A stretch of DNA of 64,000 nt from Glycomyces sambucus (GCF_900102815.1 NZ_FNGF01000008.1:166872-230871), one strand, 5' to 3'; positions 1-7,916 are shown, counted from the first letter of the stretch. Made by a program: numbers and translations. Notes: generated from the sequence alone by a model not told the origin.

Positions 1-1076
1 GCGTCTACCAGGCCGGGCCCGCGCCCGGTTCCGAGGCGCCGACGATGATCCACCCGGGCGGCCTCGTCGACTCCGCGGCCCCGACCCAGTTCGGGCCCGC
101 GTACGGCGGCGGCAACGACTCGACGCAGGTCATGCCGCAGTCCGGTTTCGGCGCCCCGCCCGGACCGGGCGGTCCGGTCGGCCCGGACGGGACCACGATC
201 CTTCCGGTGGTGAAGACGCCGGGCGCGTTCGACGCCTCGGACGCCACGCAGATCATGCCGCAGGCGAACCTGTCGAACCAGCCGCCGGCGGCGCCGCACG
301 GCTCGTTCGGGGCCGACGCGGCGACGCGTCCGCACCCGTCGCCGACCGGTGCCTTCGGCGCCGACCCGGCCGCGACCCGCCCCCACCCGGGGCCGTCGCC
401 GACGGGCGCGTTCTCCGACCCGGGGGCCCGGCCGTCGCCGAGCCCGTACGGGGACGCGGGCGCGACCCGGCCGTACGCGGCCCCGACCCCGCCGCCCTCC
501 GGCGGCGGCATGTTCGAGCCGCAGAACCCGGGCCTGGTGTCCGGCCCGCCTTCGGAGCCGCGCTACGGCGCCCCGAGTGCGCCGCAGAGCCAGCCGCAGC
601 ACAGCCAGCCGCCGCAGAGCCAACCGCAGAGTCAGCCCCAGGGCCAGTCCCAGCCGCAGTACGGGCCCGGTTCGCAGGGCTTCGGGGCCGGGAGCCAGCC
701 GGGGTCGCAGGGCTTCGGCGCGGGCCAGCCGTCCGCCCCGCAGGGCTTCGGCGGGCCGAGCCAGCCCGGTTCGCAGCAGTTCGGCGGCGGCAGCCAGCCG
801 GGTCCGGGCCAGCCCGGCCAGGGCTACGGCTCGCACAGCGCCCCGAGCGCGCCGCAGGAGCCGACGGGCTACCAGGGCCAGTCGATGCGCCGCGACCCGT
901 ACGCGCCGCAGTCCGAGCAGCCGGGCGGCACGCGCCCGATGCCGCAGTACGGCAACCAGTCTCAGCCGACCGCGCCGTACGGCGCCCAGCCGGACGCCGA
1001 CCCCGAGGACCCCGACTCGCGCCGCACCGAGCGCCGCAACTGGGGCGAGTGGGACGACCGCCCGCGCTCCTGGTGA
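1..1076 (+). CDS. Low-complexity Pro/Gln/Gly-rich protein, 5' truncated by the window edge
   Basis: No family was recognised. The frame is open to the left edge (first full codon at base 3), so the N-terminus is missing and about 357 residues are visible. All of it is low complexity. It opens with two D-[SA]-TQ-[VI]-MPQ motifs, continues with TRPHPSPTGAF-type repeats, then a Gln/Ser/Pro block (QSQPQ repeats), then Gly-rich GSQGFGAG and GSQQFGGG repeats. It ends in a short charged tail, RRNWGEWDDRPRSW. It has no membrane segment and no catalytic motif, so this is probably the disordered tail of a membrane, cell-wall or signalling protein. The codon usage (GC third positions) supports real coding. 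The stop codon lies inside a 29-bp tandem repeat. Confidence 0.7.
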   Translation, partial: VYQAGPAPGSEAPTMIHPGGLVDSAAPTQFGPAYGGGNDSTQVMPQSGFGAPPGPGGPVGPDGTTILPVVKTPGAFDASDATQIMPQANLSNQPPAAPHGSFGADAATRPHPSPTGAFGADPAATRPHPGPSPTGAFSDPGARPSPSPYGDAGATRPYAAPTPPPSGGGMFEPQNPGLVSGPPSEPRYGAPSAPQSQPQHSQPPQSQPQSQPQGQSQPQYGPGSQGFGAGSQPGSQGFGAGQPSAPQGFGGPSQPGSQQFGGGSQPGPGQPGQGYGSHSAPSAPQEPTGYQGQSMRRDPYAPQSEQPGGTRPMPQYGNQSQPTAPYGAQPDADPEDPDSRRTERRNWGEWDDRPRSW

Positions 1077-1148
1077 GCCCGGACCACCGACCGCGCTCCT
1101 GGTGAGCCCGGACCACCGACCGCGCCCCCGGTGACCGCGGGCCGCCGA
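1062..1148. repeat. Three tandem 29-bp repeats spanning a stop codon
   Basis: Copies lie at 1062-1090, 1091-1119 and 1120-1148. The first two are identical and the third is diverged. The unit begins CCGCGCTCCTGGTGAGCCC. The first copy contains the last codons and the TGA of the upstream gene, so the array duplicates the end of that reading frame. The array runs into the hairpin at 1141-1172. Confidence 0.85.
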
Positions 1149-1172
1149 CCGCGCTCCGGCGCGGTCGGCGGC
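1141..1172 (+). terminator. Perfect 14-bp hairpin, candidate terminator
   Basis: The arms at 1141-1154 and 1159-1172 are fully complementary around a TCCG tetraloop. It lies 65 bp after the stop of the upstream gene. No U-tract follows, as is usual in very GC-rich actinobacteria, so termination is inferred from structure and position only. Confidence 0.6.
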
Positions 1173-1668
1173 CCGGTTCGCTCTGGGGTGATCGGCGCAC
1201 TTGTGCGTTCACACCTTCGGGTGAAACGACCGCCGCGGGGGCCGATTCTTGTCGGACCCCTGCGCAATGCTGGCCGCTACGGTCCCCTGGGTGGGTGGGG
1301 GTTTGGGATGGGAACTCCTACCTAAGCTTCGCGCGCGACAGCGAACGTCCCCAGACGCTCCGGTCCCAGGCCGACCCGGGCTGTCCGGGCCGCCCGAGCC
1401 CGTGCCGGGTTCCGGCCCCGCTCGCCCGCTCCGGTGAAAGCGGCCCCGGTGGGCGGAATTGCGGGGAGTTTCACCTAGTCGGGGAGGGGCACGGCACACA
1501 CCCGCGCTCGCTGGACGGTGGCGACTTCCCGCAGGTCCGATAGACTGTCAGTGGTCGCCCGGATGAACGGGCGGGCGCAATCGCAGGCGGGGCAGCGTTC
1601 GAGCGCCGCCGGTCTGCGGCGGCTCGGTGAGCGGGCCGTACTTTTGCTCAGCCAACTGAGGAGTTGCA
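1173..1668. other. Long intergenic region before purF
   Basis: Together with the repeat and hairpin this gene-free stretch is about 590 bp. It holds copy A of the three-copy TGTCG/G-rich element (about 1241-1330), and a TAGACT hexamer at 1541-1546 that could be the purF -10. A TGTCAGTG octamer overlaps it at 1546-1553, but the hexamer eight bases later (GATGAA) is a poor -10. A GC-rich hairpin around 1600-1625 sits in the purF leader. No purine riboswitch fold was recognised. Confidence 0.5.
1241..1330 (+). repeat. Copy A of a three-copy intergenic element: DNA-damage-promoter-like motif plus G-quadruplex run
   Basis: TTGTCGGAC (1249-1257) is followed after eight bases by AATGCT (1266-1271), and TACGGT lies at 1278-1283. 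A G-rich run GGGTGGGTGGGGGTTTGGG follows. It aligns without gaps to copy B near 49503-49573 at roughly 60 of 71 bases, and with small gaps to copy C on the minus strand at about 61330-61420. The TGTCR element eight bases before A-rich TAnnnT-like hexamers resembles the RecA-independent (PafBC) promoter of mycobacteria. The G-rich part could form a four-layer-type quadruplex fold. Function is unknown; it may be a promoter, an sRNA or a REP-like element. Confidence 0.6.
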
Positions 1669-3204
1669 GTGGCCCGAGGTGACGGTCGACTCACCACGGA
1701 ACTCGATCCCGACAGCCCCGGACCTCGCGACGCCTGCGGCGTCGTCGGCATCTGGGCCCCCGGGGAAGAGGTCTCGAAACTCACCTACTTCGGGCTCTAC
1801 GCGTTGCAGCACCGCGGTCAGGAGGCCGCCGGCATCGCGGTCTCCGACGGCGCGCGCACCGTCGTCTACAAGGACCTCGGCCTCGTCGCGCAGGTCTTCG
1901 ACGAGTCCACCCTCGCGCCCCTCCAGGGCCACCTGGCCATCGGCCACGCCCGGTACTCCACCACCGGCGCCCCCACCTGGGAGAACTCCCAGCCCACGAT
2001 CCGCTCCACCTCCACGGGCACCGCGATCGCCTTGGCCCACAACGGGAACCTGGTGAACACCGCCGACCTGCTCAAGGAGGTGGACCACCTCGGCATCGAC
2101 ATGGGGACCACCACCTCCGACACGCACCTCATCACGGCGCTGCTCGCGGCCCGCCCCGACGAGTCCGTGGCCTCGGCCGCCGAGCGCGTCCTCCCGCAGC
2201 TGCGCGGCGCGTTCTGCCTGGTCTTCATGGACGAGCACACGCTCTACGCCGCCCGCGACCCGCAGGGCGTGCACCCGCTGGTCCTGGGCCGCCTCGCCTC
2301 CGGCTGGGCCGTCGCCTCCGAGACCGCCGCCCTCGACACCATCGGCGCCACGTTCGTGCGCGAGGTCGAGCCCGGCGAGCTGCTCACCATCGACGAGCAC
2401 GGCCTGCGCTCGACCCGCTTCGCGAACCCCGAGCCCAAGGGCTGCCTGTTCGAGTACGTGTACCTCGCCCGCCCCGACACGAAGCTGGCCGGGCGCAACG
2501 TCTACGCCACCCGCGTCGAGGTCGGCCGCACCCTCGCCCGCGAGTTCCCGGTCGAGGCCGACCTCGTCATCGGCGTCCCCGAGTCCGGCATCCCGGCCGC
2601 GATCGGCTACGCCGAGGAGTCCGGGATCCCCTACGGCCAGGGCTTCACCAAGAACCAGTACGTGGGCCGCACCTTCATCCAGCCTTCGCAGTCACTGCGC
2701 CAGCTCGGCATCCGATTGAAGCTCAACCCCCTGGTCGAGCAGATCAAGGGCAAGCGCCTGGTCATCGTCGACGACACGATCGTGCGCGGCAACACGCAGC
2801 GCGCCCTGGTGCGGATGCTGCGCGAAGCCGGCGCGGTGGAGGTCCACATCCGGATCTCGGCGCCGCCGGTGAAGTGGCCGTGCTTCTACGGCATCGACTT
2901 CGCCACCCGCGCCGAGCTCATCGCCGGGTCGCTCGACACCGACGGGATCCGCGCGCAGATCGGCGCCGACTCCCTCGGCTACGTGTCGATGGAGGGCCTG
3001 GTCCGCGCCACCGAGCAGCCCGCGTCCCGCCTCTGCATGGCCTGCTTCGACGGGAACTACCCGATCGAGCTGCCCGCCTCCGACCTCATCGGCAAGCACC
3101 TGATGGAACCGCAGCCCCAGTCCGCAGCGTCACATTCACCTACCGCCCAGTCGACACGAACCACCGAAGCGAGCACGCAAGTGCGGGAAGGGACCACAGC
3201 GTGA
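1669..3204 (+). CDS. purF: Amidophosphoribosyltransferase
   Basis: Catalyses the first committed step of purine synthesis: PRPP plus glutamine gives phosphoribosylamine. It has 511 residues. The catalytic Cys is residue 23 (DACGVVGIW), preceded by a propeptide normally removed on maturation, and it heads the Ntn-type glutaminase domain (LQHRGQEAAGI follows). The C-terminal half carries the PRPP-binding motif VIVDDTIVRGNT at about 365-376. Cys259, Cys405, Cys456 and Cys459 match the four Fe-S cluster ligands of the Bacillus-type enzyme. The GTG start at 1669 has a GAGGAG ribosome site six bases upstream. The stop overlaps purM by four bases (GTGA), so the two genes are translationally coupled. 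Confidence 0.97.
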   Translation: MARGDGRLTTELDPDSPGPRDACGVVGIWAPGEEVSKLTYFGLYALQHRGQEAAGIAVSDGARTVVYKDLGLVAQVFDESTLAPLQGHLAIGHARYSTTGAPTWENSQPTIRSTSTGTAIALAHNGNLVNTADLLKEVDHLGIDMGTTTSDTHLITALLAARPDESVASAAERVLPQLRGAFCLVFMDEHTLYAARDPQGVHPLVLGRLASGWAVASETAALDTIGATFVREVEPGELLTIDEHGLRSTRFANPEPKGCLFEYVYLARPDTKLAGRNVYATRVEVGRTLAREFPVEADLVIGVPESGIPAAIGYAEESGIPYGQGFTKNQYVGRTFIQPSQSLRQLGIRLKLNPLVEQIKGKRLVIVDDTIVRGNTQRALVRMLREAGAVEVHIRISAPPVKWPCFYGIDFATRAELIAGSLDTDGIRAQIGADSLGYVSMEGLVRATEQPASRLCMACFDGNYPIELPASDLIGKHLMEPQPQSAASHSPTAQSTRTTEASTQVREGTTA

Positions 3205-4289
3205 GCAGCGGCACCACTCAGAAGACGATCTCCTACCAGTCCGCGGGCGTCGACATCGACGCCGGGGACCGGGCCGTCGAGGCGCTCAAGCCCTCGATCC
3301 GCAAGACCACCCGGCCCGAGGTCGTGGGCGGCATCGGCGGGTTCGCCGGCCTGTTCGCGCTCGACACCGAGAAGTACAAGAAGCCGCTGCTGGCCTCCTC
3401 CACCGACGGCGTGGGCACCAAGCTCGTCATCGCCCAGAAGCTCGACATCCACGACACCGTGGGCATCGACCTGGTCGCGATGGTCGTCGACGACCTCGTC
3501 GTGTGCGGCGCCGAGCCGCTGTTCCTCCTGGACTACATCGCCACCGGCCAGGTCGTGCCCGAGAAGATCGCCGACATCGGCGCGGGCATCGCCGACGGCT
3601 GCCGGTACGCCGGCTGCTCCCTCATCGGCGGCGAGATCGCCGAGCACCCGGGCGTCATGAAGCCCGACGACTACGACATCTCCGCCACCGGCGTCGGCGT
3701 CGTCGAGGCCGACAAGCTGCTCGGCCCCGAGCGCGTCAAGCCCGGCGACGTCGCGATCGCCATGCGCGCCTCCGGACTCCACTCGAACGGCTTCTCGCTG
3801 GTGCGCGAGGCCCTGTTCGGTGTCGGCAAGCTCGACCTGGGCACCGTGGTCCCCGAGTTCGCCACCGCCGACCGCAGCCAGCGGACCCTCGGCGAGGAGC
3901 TGCTGACCCCGACCCACATCTACGCCAAGGACTGCCTCGAACTCGCCAAGGAGTGCGACGTGCACGCCTTCGCGCACATCACCGGCGGCGGGCTCGCGGG
4001 CAACCTGGTCCGGTCCCTGCCCGAGGGGATGCACATCGAGGTCGACCGCGGCACCTGGGCGCCGAACCCCGTGTTCGACGTCGTCCAGCGCACCGGCGGG
4101 ATCTCCCTGGAGGAGATGGAGCGCACCTTCAACATGGGCGTCGGCATGGTCGCCATCGTCGCGCCCGACCAGGTCGACCGGTCCCTCGCGGTGCTCACGG
4201 CCCGCCACGTCGAGGCGTGGACCATCGGCGAGGTCGCCGACGGCGGCTCCGGCGTCAAGCTCGCGGGCGGCTATCTGACGGCTGGGTAG
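3201..4289 (+). CDS. purM: Phosphoribosylformylglycinamidine cyclo-ligase (AIR synthetase)
   Basis: ATP-dependent ring closure of FGAM to aminoimidazole ribonucleotide, the fifth step of purine synthesis. It has 362 residues, the normal family length. The N-terminus has the family motif SYQSAGVDIDAGDRAVE, followed by STDGVGTKLVIA and the glycine-rich GGEIAEHPG segment. The later ITGGGLAGNLVRSLP segment is also typical. The GTG at 3201 shares GTGA with the purF stop and is preferred over an upstream frame extension that lies antisense-like inside purF. The 3' end overlaps the convergent PAP2 gene by 35 bp. Confidence 0.96.
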   Translation: MSSGTTQKTISYQSAGVDIDAGDRAVEALKPSIRKTTRPEVVGGIGGFAGLFALDTEKYKKPLLASSTDGVGTKLVIAQKLDIHDTVGIDLVAMVVDDLVVCGAEPLFLLDYIATGQVVPEKIADIGAGIADGCRYAGCSLIGGEIAEHPGVMKPDDYDISATGVGVVEADKLLGPERVKPGDVAIAMRASGLHSNGFSLVREALFGVGKLDLGTVVPEFATADRSQRTLGEELLTPTHIYAKDCLELAKECDVHAFAHITGGGLAGNLVRSLPEGMHIEVDRGTWAPNPVFDVVQRTGGISLEEMERTFNMGVGMVAIVAPDQVDRSLAVLTARHVEAWTIGEVADGGSGVKLAGGYLTAG

Positions 4290-5355
4290 GGATGTCGGGG
4301 GCCGCCAGCGGCTCCCCGTCCTCTTCCGCCCCTTCGGTTTCGGGGAGCGCCGCGTCCGCGCGGCGCTTCGCCCTGATGCTCAGTCCCAGCCAGATCAGGC
4401 CGATCACCGGCAGCACGGCCGCGAGGACGAGCGCCTGGTTCAGCGGCAGGTTCGGGGTGATCGCCACGCCCACGAGCAGGATCGTCGAGATGAGGATGGT
4501 CTTGCGCGTCGCCGGCTCGAACACCATGAGCGGCCCGAGCGGCACGTCGTGCCAGTCGACGCGCTTGGCGCTGCGGATGATGAGGATGCCGAGGATGAAC
4601 CCGGCGATCGAGTCCGTGAGCCAGTGCTGGCCGCTGTAGAGCTGGCCGAGGAACACCATGCTCGGGGGCGCGATGAGCAGCGTCAGCCGCAGCCACTTCG
4701 GCAGCAGCCCGCCGACGAGCATCACGATGAGGCCGAACAGCAGGATCGAGTTGACCGCGTGCCCCGACGGGTATGCGGTCGCGGGCGCGACGCCCCCGCC
4801 GCCCTCCAGGAAGTACGTGAACAGCATCGGCCCGTCGGGGGAGACCTCCTCGAGGCGCAGCGGGTGCTGCGACAGCGGCCGGCCCAGCCAGTGCTTCATG
4901 CCGAGGATCAGCGCCAAGGTCATGAACGACAGCACGAACATGAGCATCGGCCGGATGCTCCGCGACCGCAGCGCGCACCACACCGAGAACGCCAGGCCGA
5001 CCGAGGCGCCCGCCTCGCCCTCGCCGATCATGGCGATGGTCCGCCCGAACTCCCACAACCAGTCGATCTTGTTCTCCACGGCCCACATCCGCACCTCGTG
5101 GTCGAGCGTGACCAGCGGGGTGGGGAAGGCGAGCAGCACGGTCATGACCACGAACACGGCGAACAGGACGAGGTCCGGCCACCAGCTCTTCGGCCGCTCC
5201 CCGAACGGCTCCCAATCGAACCAGCCGACCGGAATGTAACGGCGCAGCGGCGTGACCAGCTGCTTGACGACGGACTTGTCGCTGACTGTTACACCCCGGT
5301 CCGTTATGTTCGCGCTCCGGCGCGGGGTCGAAGACCGGTTCGATTCAGAAGACAT
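4255..5355 (-). CDS. PAP2-superfamily membrane phosphatase
   Basis: A polytopic membrane protein of about 366 residues, predicted to dephosphorylate a lipid-linked phosphate such as phosphatidate or undecaprenyl pyrophosphate on the outer face. The PAP2 signature is visible in order: KHWLGRP (motif 1, K-x5-RP-like), YPSGHAVNS (motif 2) and SGQHWLTDSIAG (motif 3, with its His and Asp). About six hydrophobic segments surround these, and the C-terminus is acidic and Pro-rich. ATG 5355 is chosen as the start; an in-frame codon at 5397 would add 14 residues. Neither has a clear ribosome site, so the start is uncertain. The 35-bp tail-to-tail overlap with purM leaves no room for a terminator. Confidence 0.85.
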   Translation of the reverse strand: MSSESNRSSTPRRSANITDRGVTVSDKSVVKQLVTPLRRYIPVGWFDWEPFGERPKSWWPDLVLFAVFVVMTVLLAFPTPLVTLDHEVRMWAVENKIDWLWEFGRTIAMIGEGEAGASVGLAFSVWCALRSRSIRPMLMFVLSFMTLALILGMKHWLGRPLSQHPLRLEEVSPDGPMLFTYFLEGGGGVAPATAYPSGHAVNSILLFGLIVMLVGGLLPKWLRLTLLIAPPSMVFLGQLYSGQHWLTDSIAGFILGILIIRSAKRVDWHDVPLGPLMVFEPATRKTILISTILLVGVAITPNLPLNQALVLAAVLPVIGLIWLGLSIRAKRRADAALPETEGAEEDGEPLAAPDIPTQPSDSRPRA

Positions 5356-5457
5356 ATACGGATGTTCGCCGGTCAAAGTGAATTTTGAGCACGCCACACC
5401 CGAACTGGACCGAATTTGTTATCAGGTCGGTATATATGGTGTGGTTTGCGACGCAAC

Positions 5458-5476
5458 ATCGATGAGCTGCATCGAT
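5458..5476. promoter_or_regulatory. Inverted repeat in AT-richer spacer
   Basis: ATCGATG and CATCGAT are separated by five bases. It lies in the locally AT-richer spacer (about 5380-5510) between the PAP2 gene start and the SDR gene end, so it is upstream of the PAP2 gene. It is a possible operator; no cognate regulator is evident. Confidence 0.3.
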
Positions 5477-5519
5477 AGTCAGCGATACCGGTCACGTTCC
5501 GACACGGCGTGTCCGGAGG

Positions 5520-6434
5520 TCAGGCGGTTGCGGGGAGCGGGAACCGGACCCTGGTGAGTTCCTCGGAGACGTCCCACAGTCGACGGGCCGTCGCGGGGTC
5601 GTACGCCTCCGCGCGGGCCCGCACGATGACGGGCGGGCCCTGGTGCTCGCCCCGGTGCCGCGGTCCGATGTACTGGCCGCCTTCGGCTTTCGGCTCGGTG
5701 GCGGCGTACAGCTGCGGGAGTGCGCCGGTCGACGCGGGCTGAGTGGCGAGGGGCATCAGGACCCGCCCGATGAACCGCACGACCGGGCGCATGCTCTGGA
5801 GCAGGTCGGTGGCGGAGAGGCCCGGGTGGGCCATGACGCTCTTCGCGGGGTTCCCGGCGGCGCGCAGGCGCCGGTCGAGTTCGATGCCGAAGAGCAGGTT
5901 CGCGAGTTTCGACTGGCCGTAGTAGCGGGTCGCGCTGTACCTGCGCTCACCCGTGAGGTCGTCGAAGTAGACGTCGCCGTGGTTGCTGGCGAGCGAGGCC
6001 ACGGTGACCACGCGCGGGTCGGGGCCCTGGAGGCGGTCGAGCAGCAGCCCGGTGAGGGCGAAGTGCCCCAGGTGGTTGGTGGCGAACTGCGACTCGTGGC
6101 CCTGCTTGCTGAGCGACCGCGGCGGCGCCATGATGCCGGCGTTGTTGACCAGGACGTCGATCCCGGTGTCGAAGCCCTCGGCGAAGGACCGGACCGCGTC
6201 GAGGTCGGCGAGGTCGAGGCGCCGCACCTCCAGGTCGGCGCCGGGGACCTCGGCCTTGATCGCCGCGGCCGCCGCCTCGCCCTTCGCCGGGGTGCGGACG
6301 GCCATGACGACGCGCGCGCCGCGGGCGGCCACCGCCTTGGCGGTCTCCAGGCCGAGGCCGGAGTTGGCGCCGGTGATGAGGAACGTGCGTCCGGCCTGGT
6401 CGGGAATGTCGGCGGTGCTCCAGTCGCGGGACAT
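5520..6434 (-). CDS. SDR-family oxidoreductase (retinol-dehydrogenase/protochlorophyllide-reductase-like)
   Basis: NAD(P)-dependent short-chain dehydrogenase of 304 residues; substrate unknown. The Rossmann motif TGANSGLG lies near residue 20, followed by the cofactor-tail Arg (VVMAVRTPAKG), the NNAGIM motif and the YGQSK catalytic Tyr-Lys pair. The extended C-terminal part fits the subgroup often annotated as light-dependent protochlorophyllide reductase-like. ATG 6434 has AAGGAG upstream. It is divergent from a TetR regulator, with two matching operator-like repeats between them, so it is probably the TetR target. Confidence 0.92.
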   Translation of the reverse strand: MSRDWSTADIPDQAGRTFLITGANSGLGLETAKAVAARGARVVMAVRTPAKGEAAAAAIKAEVPGADLEVRRLDLADLDAVRSFAEGFDTGIDVLVNNAGIMAPPRSLSKQGHESQFATNHLGHFALTGLLLDRLQGPDPRVVTVASLASNHGDVYFDDLTGERRYSATRYYGQSKLANLLFGIELDRRLRAAGNPAKSVMAHPGLSATDLLQSMRPVVRFIGRVLMPLATQPASTGALPQLYAATEPKAEGGQYIGPRHRGEHQGPPVIVRARAEAYDPATARRLWDVSEELTRVRFPLPATA

Positions 6435-6459
6435 GGTGGCTCCTTCGGATTGGATAAGA

Positions 6460-6495
6460 TGAACCTGCCTTCACTATATAATGAACCCTGATTCA
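6460..6495. promoter_or_regulatory. Twin TetR-type operators between SDR and tetR
   Basis: Two 14-bp inverted repeats of form TGAAcc(N)TTCA occur at 6460-6473 (TGAACCTGCCTTCA) and 6482-6495 (TGAACCCTGATTCA). They are 22 bp apart, about two helical turns. A perfect TATAAT (6477-6482, plus strand) lies between them. TTGCCA/CATTAT with a 17-bp spacer can be read on the minus strand. Binding by the adjacent TetR protein is inferred. Confidence 0.7.
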
Positions 6496-6547
6496 TGTTA
6501 TGGCAAGTCCGGCGGGCCTATGATGCTTCGCGGAGAGAGGAGACCGC

Positions 6548-7123
6548 ATGGCACAGGACCGGCCGCTGCGCGCCGACGCGGCGAGGAACCGCGCCAGGAT
6601 CCTGGAGGCCGCGAACCGCCAGATCATGAGCCGCGGTCCCGAGGCGCCCATGGAGGCCATCGCCGAAGACGCCGGTGTGGCGGTCGGCACCCTCTACCGG
6701 CACTTTCCGACCAAGCAGGACCTGGTGCGCGCCATCCTCGAAGCGCGCTTCGACTACATGACCGCCGAGGCCGAGGCCGCCGCCGAGCGCGTCGCCGCGG
6801 GCGCCCGCGCGCTCACCGAGTTCACCGCCTTCGCCCGGCTCATCCTGGAGGGCGCGGCCGACGACCTCGCCGTCAAGACCGCCGCCCGCGGCCTCGGCAC
6901 CGAGCCCGATTACGCCCGCCACCTCGTGCGGGTCAACGCGGCCCTGGAACGGGTCATCGCCGCGGGCATCGCCGACGGCGACCTGCGGCCCGACCTCACG
7001 GTGACCGACGCGCACCTGTTCTTCACCGCGGCCCCGATCGACGAGCCCGCCCCGGCCCGCGACCGCTGGTTCGCCCTGATGATCGACGCCTTCCGCGCCG
7101 GCGCCGCCCGTCCGGTCGGGTAG
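6548..7123 (+). CDS. TetR-family transcriptional regulator
   Basis: A 191-residue TetR-type repressor. The N-terminal helix-turn-helix is clear: ARILEAANRQIM, then MEAIAEDAGVAVGTLYRHF with the conserved LYRHF recognition-helix end, then PTKQDLVRAIL. The C-terminal ligand domain is all-helical and not assignable. GAGAGGAGACC precedes ATG 6548. It is divergent from the SDR gene across the twin operators and likely represses both. Downstream, the convergent DinB-like gene ends seven bases away. Confidence 0.93.
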   Translation: MAQDRPLRADAARNRARILEAANRQIMSRGPEAPMEAIAEDAGVAVGTLYRHFPTKQDLVRAILEARFDYMTAEAEAAAERVAAGARALTEFTAFARLILEGAADDLAVKTAARGLGTEPDYARHLVRVNAALERVIAAGIADGDLRPDLTVTDAHLFFTAAPIDEPAPARDRWFALMIDAFRAGAARPVG

Positions 7124-7129
7124 CCGGGG

Positions 7130-7852
7130 TCAGTAGGTCAAGGGCCCCTTGAGGACCGAGAGCGCCGACGTCCGGTCGCCCTGCCACACCAGCGACGGGT
7201 GGTCCTTCGTCAGGCGGCCCCACAGCATGAGCAGCAGGTTCCCCGCGGTGCCGCGCACCTCGGCCACCGGGTCGCCCGGACCGTAGATCCACCAGTCGCC
7301 GGTGTCGTCGGCGTTGAACTTCACGCACGCGTCCGGCGGCCACGCCTTCCCCACGCCCACCATCTTGGGCGCCAGCACATCGAGCACTTCCGAGACGCCC
7401 GCCACCGCGAGGTCCGGGTCGAGCGGCGCCGGGTCGCCCGCGGTCCGCTGGGCGTCCCAGCGGTGCAGCATGGTCTCCACCGCGATCGACCGCTGCCAGT
7501 ACCCGGCGTTCGGCGGAGTGAAGTGGCCCCATGCGGGGGTCGAGGGGTCGACGTCGAGCGACATCACCAGGAGTTCGGCGGTGCCTTCGAGCCATTTCAG
7601 CAGTTCGCCGCGGTCCTGGGGCGCGAGCGGCGGCGCGCCGTCGGGCGGGGTGTCGCCCCCGGTCCACTCGGTCACGCACGCGGCGGTGAACAGGTTCGAA
7701 TGCCCGACCGCGCGCGCCAGTCCGGCGAGGTCGATCGGCTCCGCGAACTCCTCCCGGTACGCGATCGACGCGCCCAGATCGCCGGTGGCGACGCATTCGC
7801 GGAACGCGTCCATCTCCCGCCGAAAACACCGCAGATATGAAGCACCGTCCAT
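7130..7852 (-). CDS. Maleylpyruvate isomerase/DinB-like family protein
   Basis: A 240-residue protein of the actinobacterial mycothiol-dependent maleylpyruvate isomerase-like (DinB fold) family. The N-terminal helical bundle has the characteristic spaced His residues (AVGHSN near residue 50, and ETMLHRWDAQR near 130) that bind the metal in this fold, and the C-terminal segment has the SCP2-like pattern ending in LWGRLTKDHPSLVWQGD. The actual reaction is unknown, since most family members are uncharacterised. A TAGTCT hexamer (7859-7864) six bases before ATG 7852 suggests a leaderless mRNA. Confidence 0.85.
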   Translation of the reverse strand: MDGASYLRCFRREMDAFRECVATGDLGASIAYREEFAEPIDLAGLARAVGHSNLFTAACVTEWTGGDTPPDGAPPLAPQDRGELLKWLEGTAELLVMSLDVDPSTPAWGHFTPPNAGYWQRSIAVETMLHRWDAQRTAGDPAPLDPDLAVAGVSEVLDVLAPKMVGVGKAWPPDACVKFNADDTGDWWIYGPGDPVAEVRGTAGNLLLMLWGRLTKDHPSLVWQGDRTSALSVLKGPLTY

Positions 7853-7883
7853 GTCCCCAGACTATCGGCGAGCTGTACACCAG

Positions 7884-7916
7884 CGGTAACGGGAGCATTG
7901 GTTACCGGTATACCGG
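7884..7916. promoter_or_regulatory. Overlapping inverted repeats upstream of the DinB-like gene
   Basis: CGGTAAC (7884-7890) and GTTACCG (7901-7907) form a 7-bp inverted repeat. They abut a perfect 12-bp palindrome, CCGGTATACCGG (7905-7916). The cluster is 20-50 bp upstream of the putative -10 of the minus-strand gene, which is a repressor- or activator-like position. The cognate regulator is unknown. Confidence 0.4.

Noticed and set aside
1062..1148. CRISPR-like array
   Set aside because: The 29-bp units abut directly with no spacers and no cas gene is nearby; it is a simple tandem duplication.
1540..1668. Purine riboswitch or PafBC promoter in the purF leader
   Set aside because: No purine-aptamer core was recognised. 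The TGTCAGTG at 1546 lacks a fitting -10 eight bases later (GATGAA).
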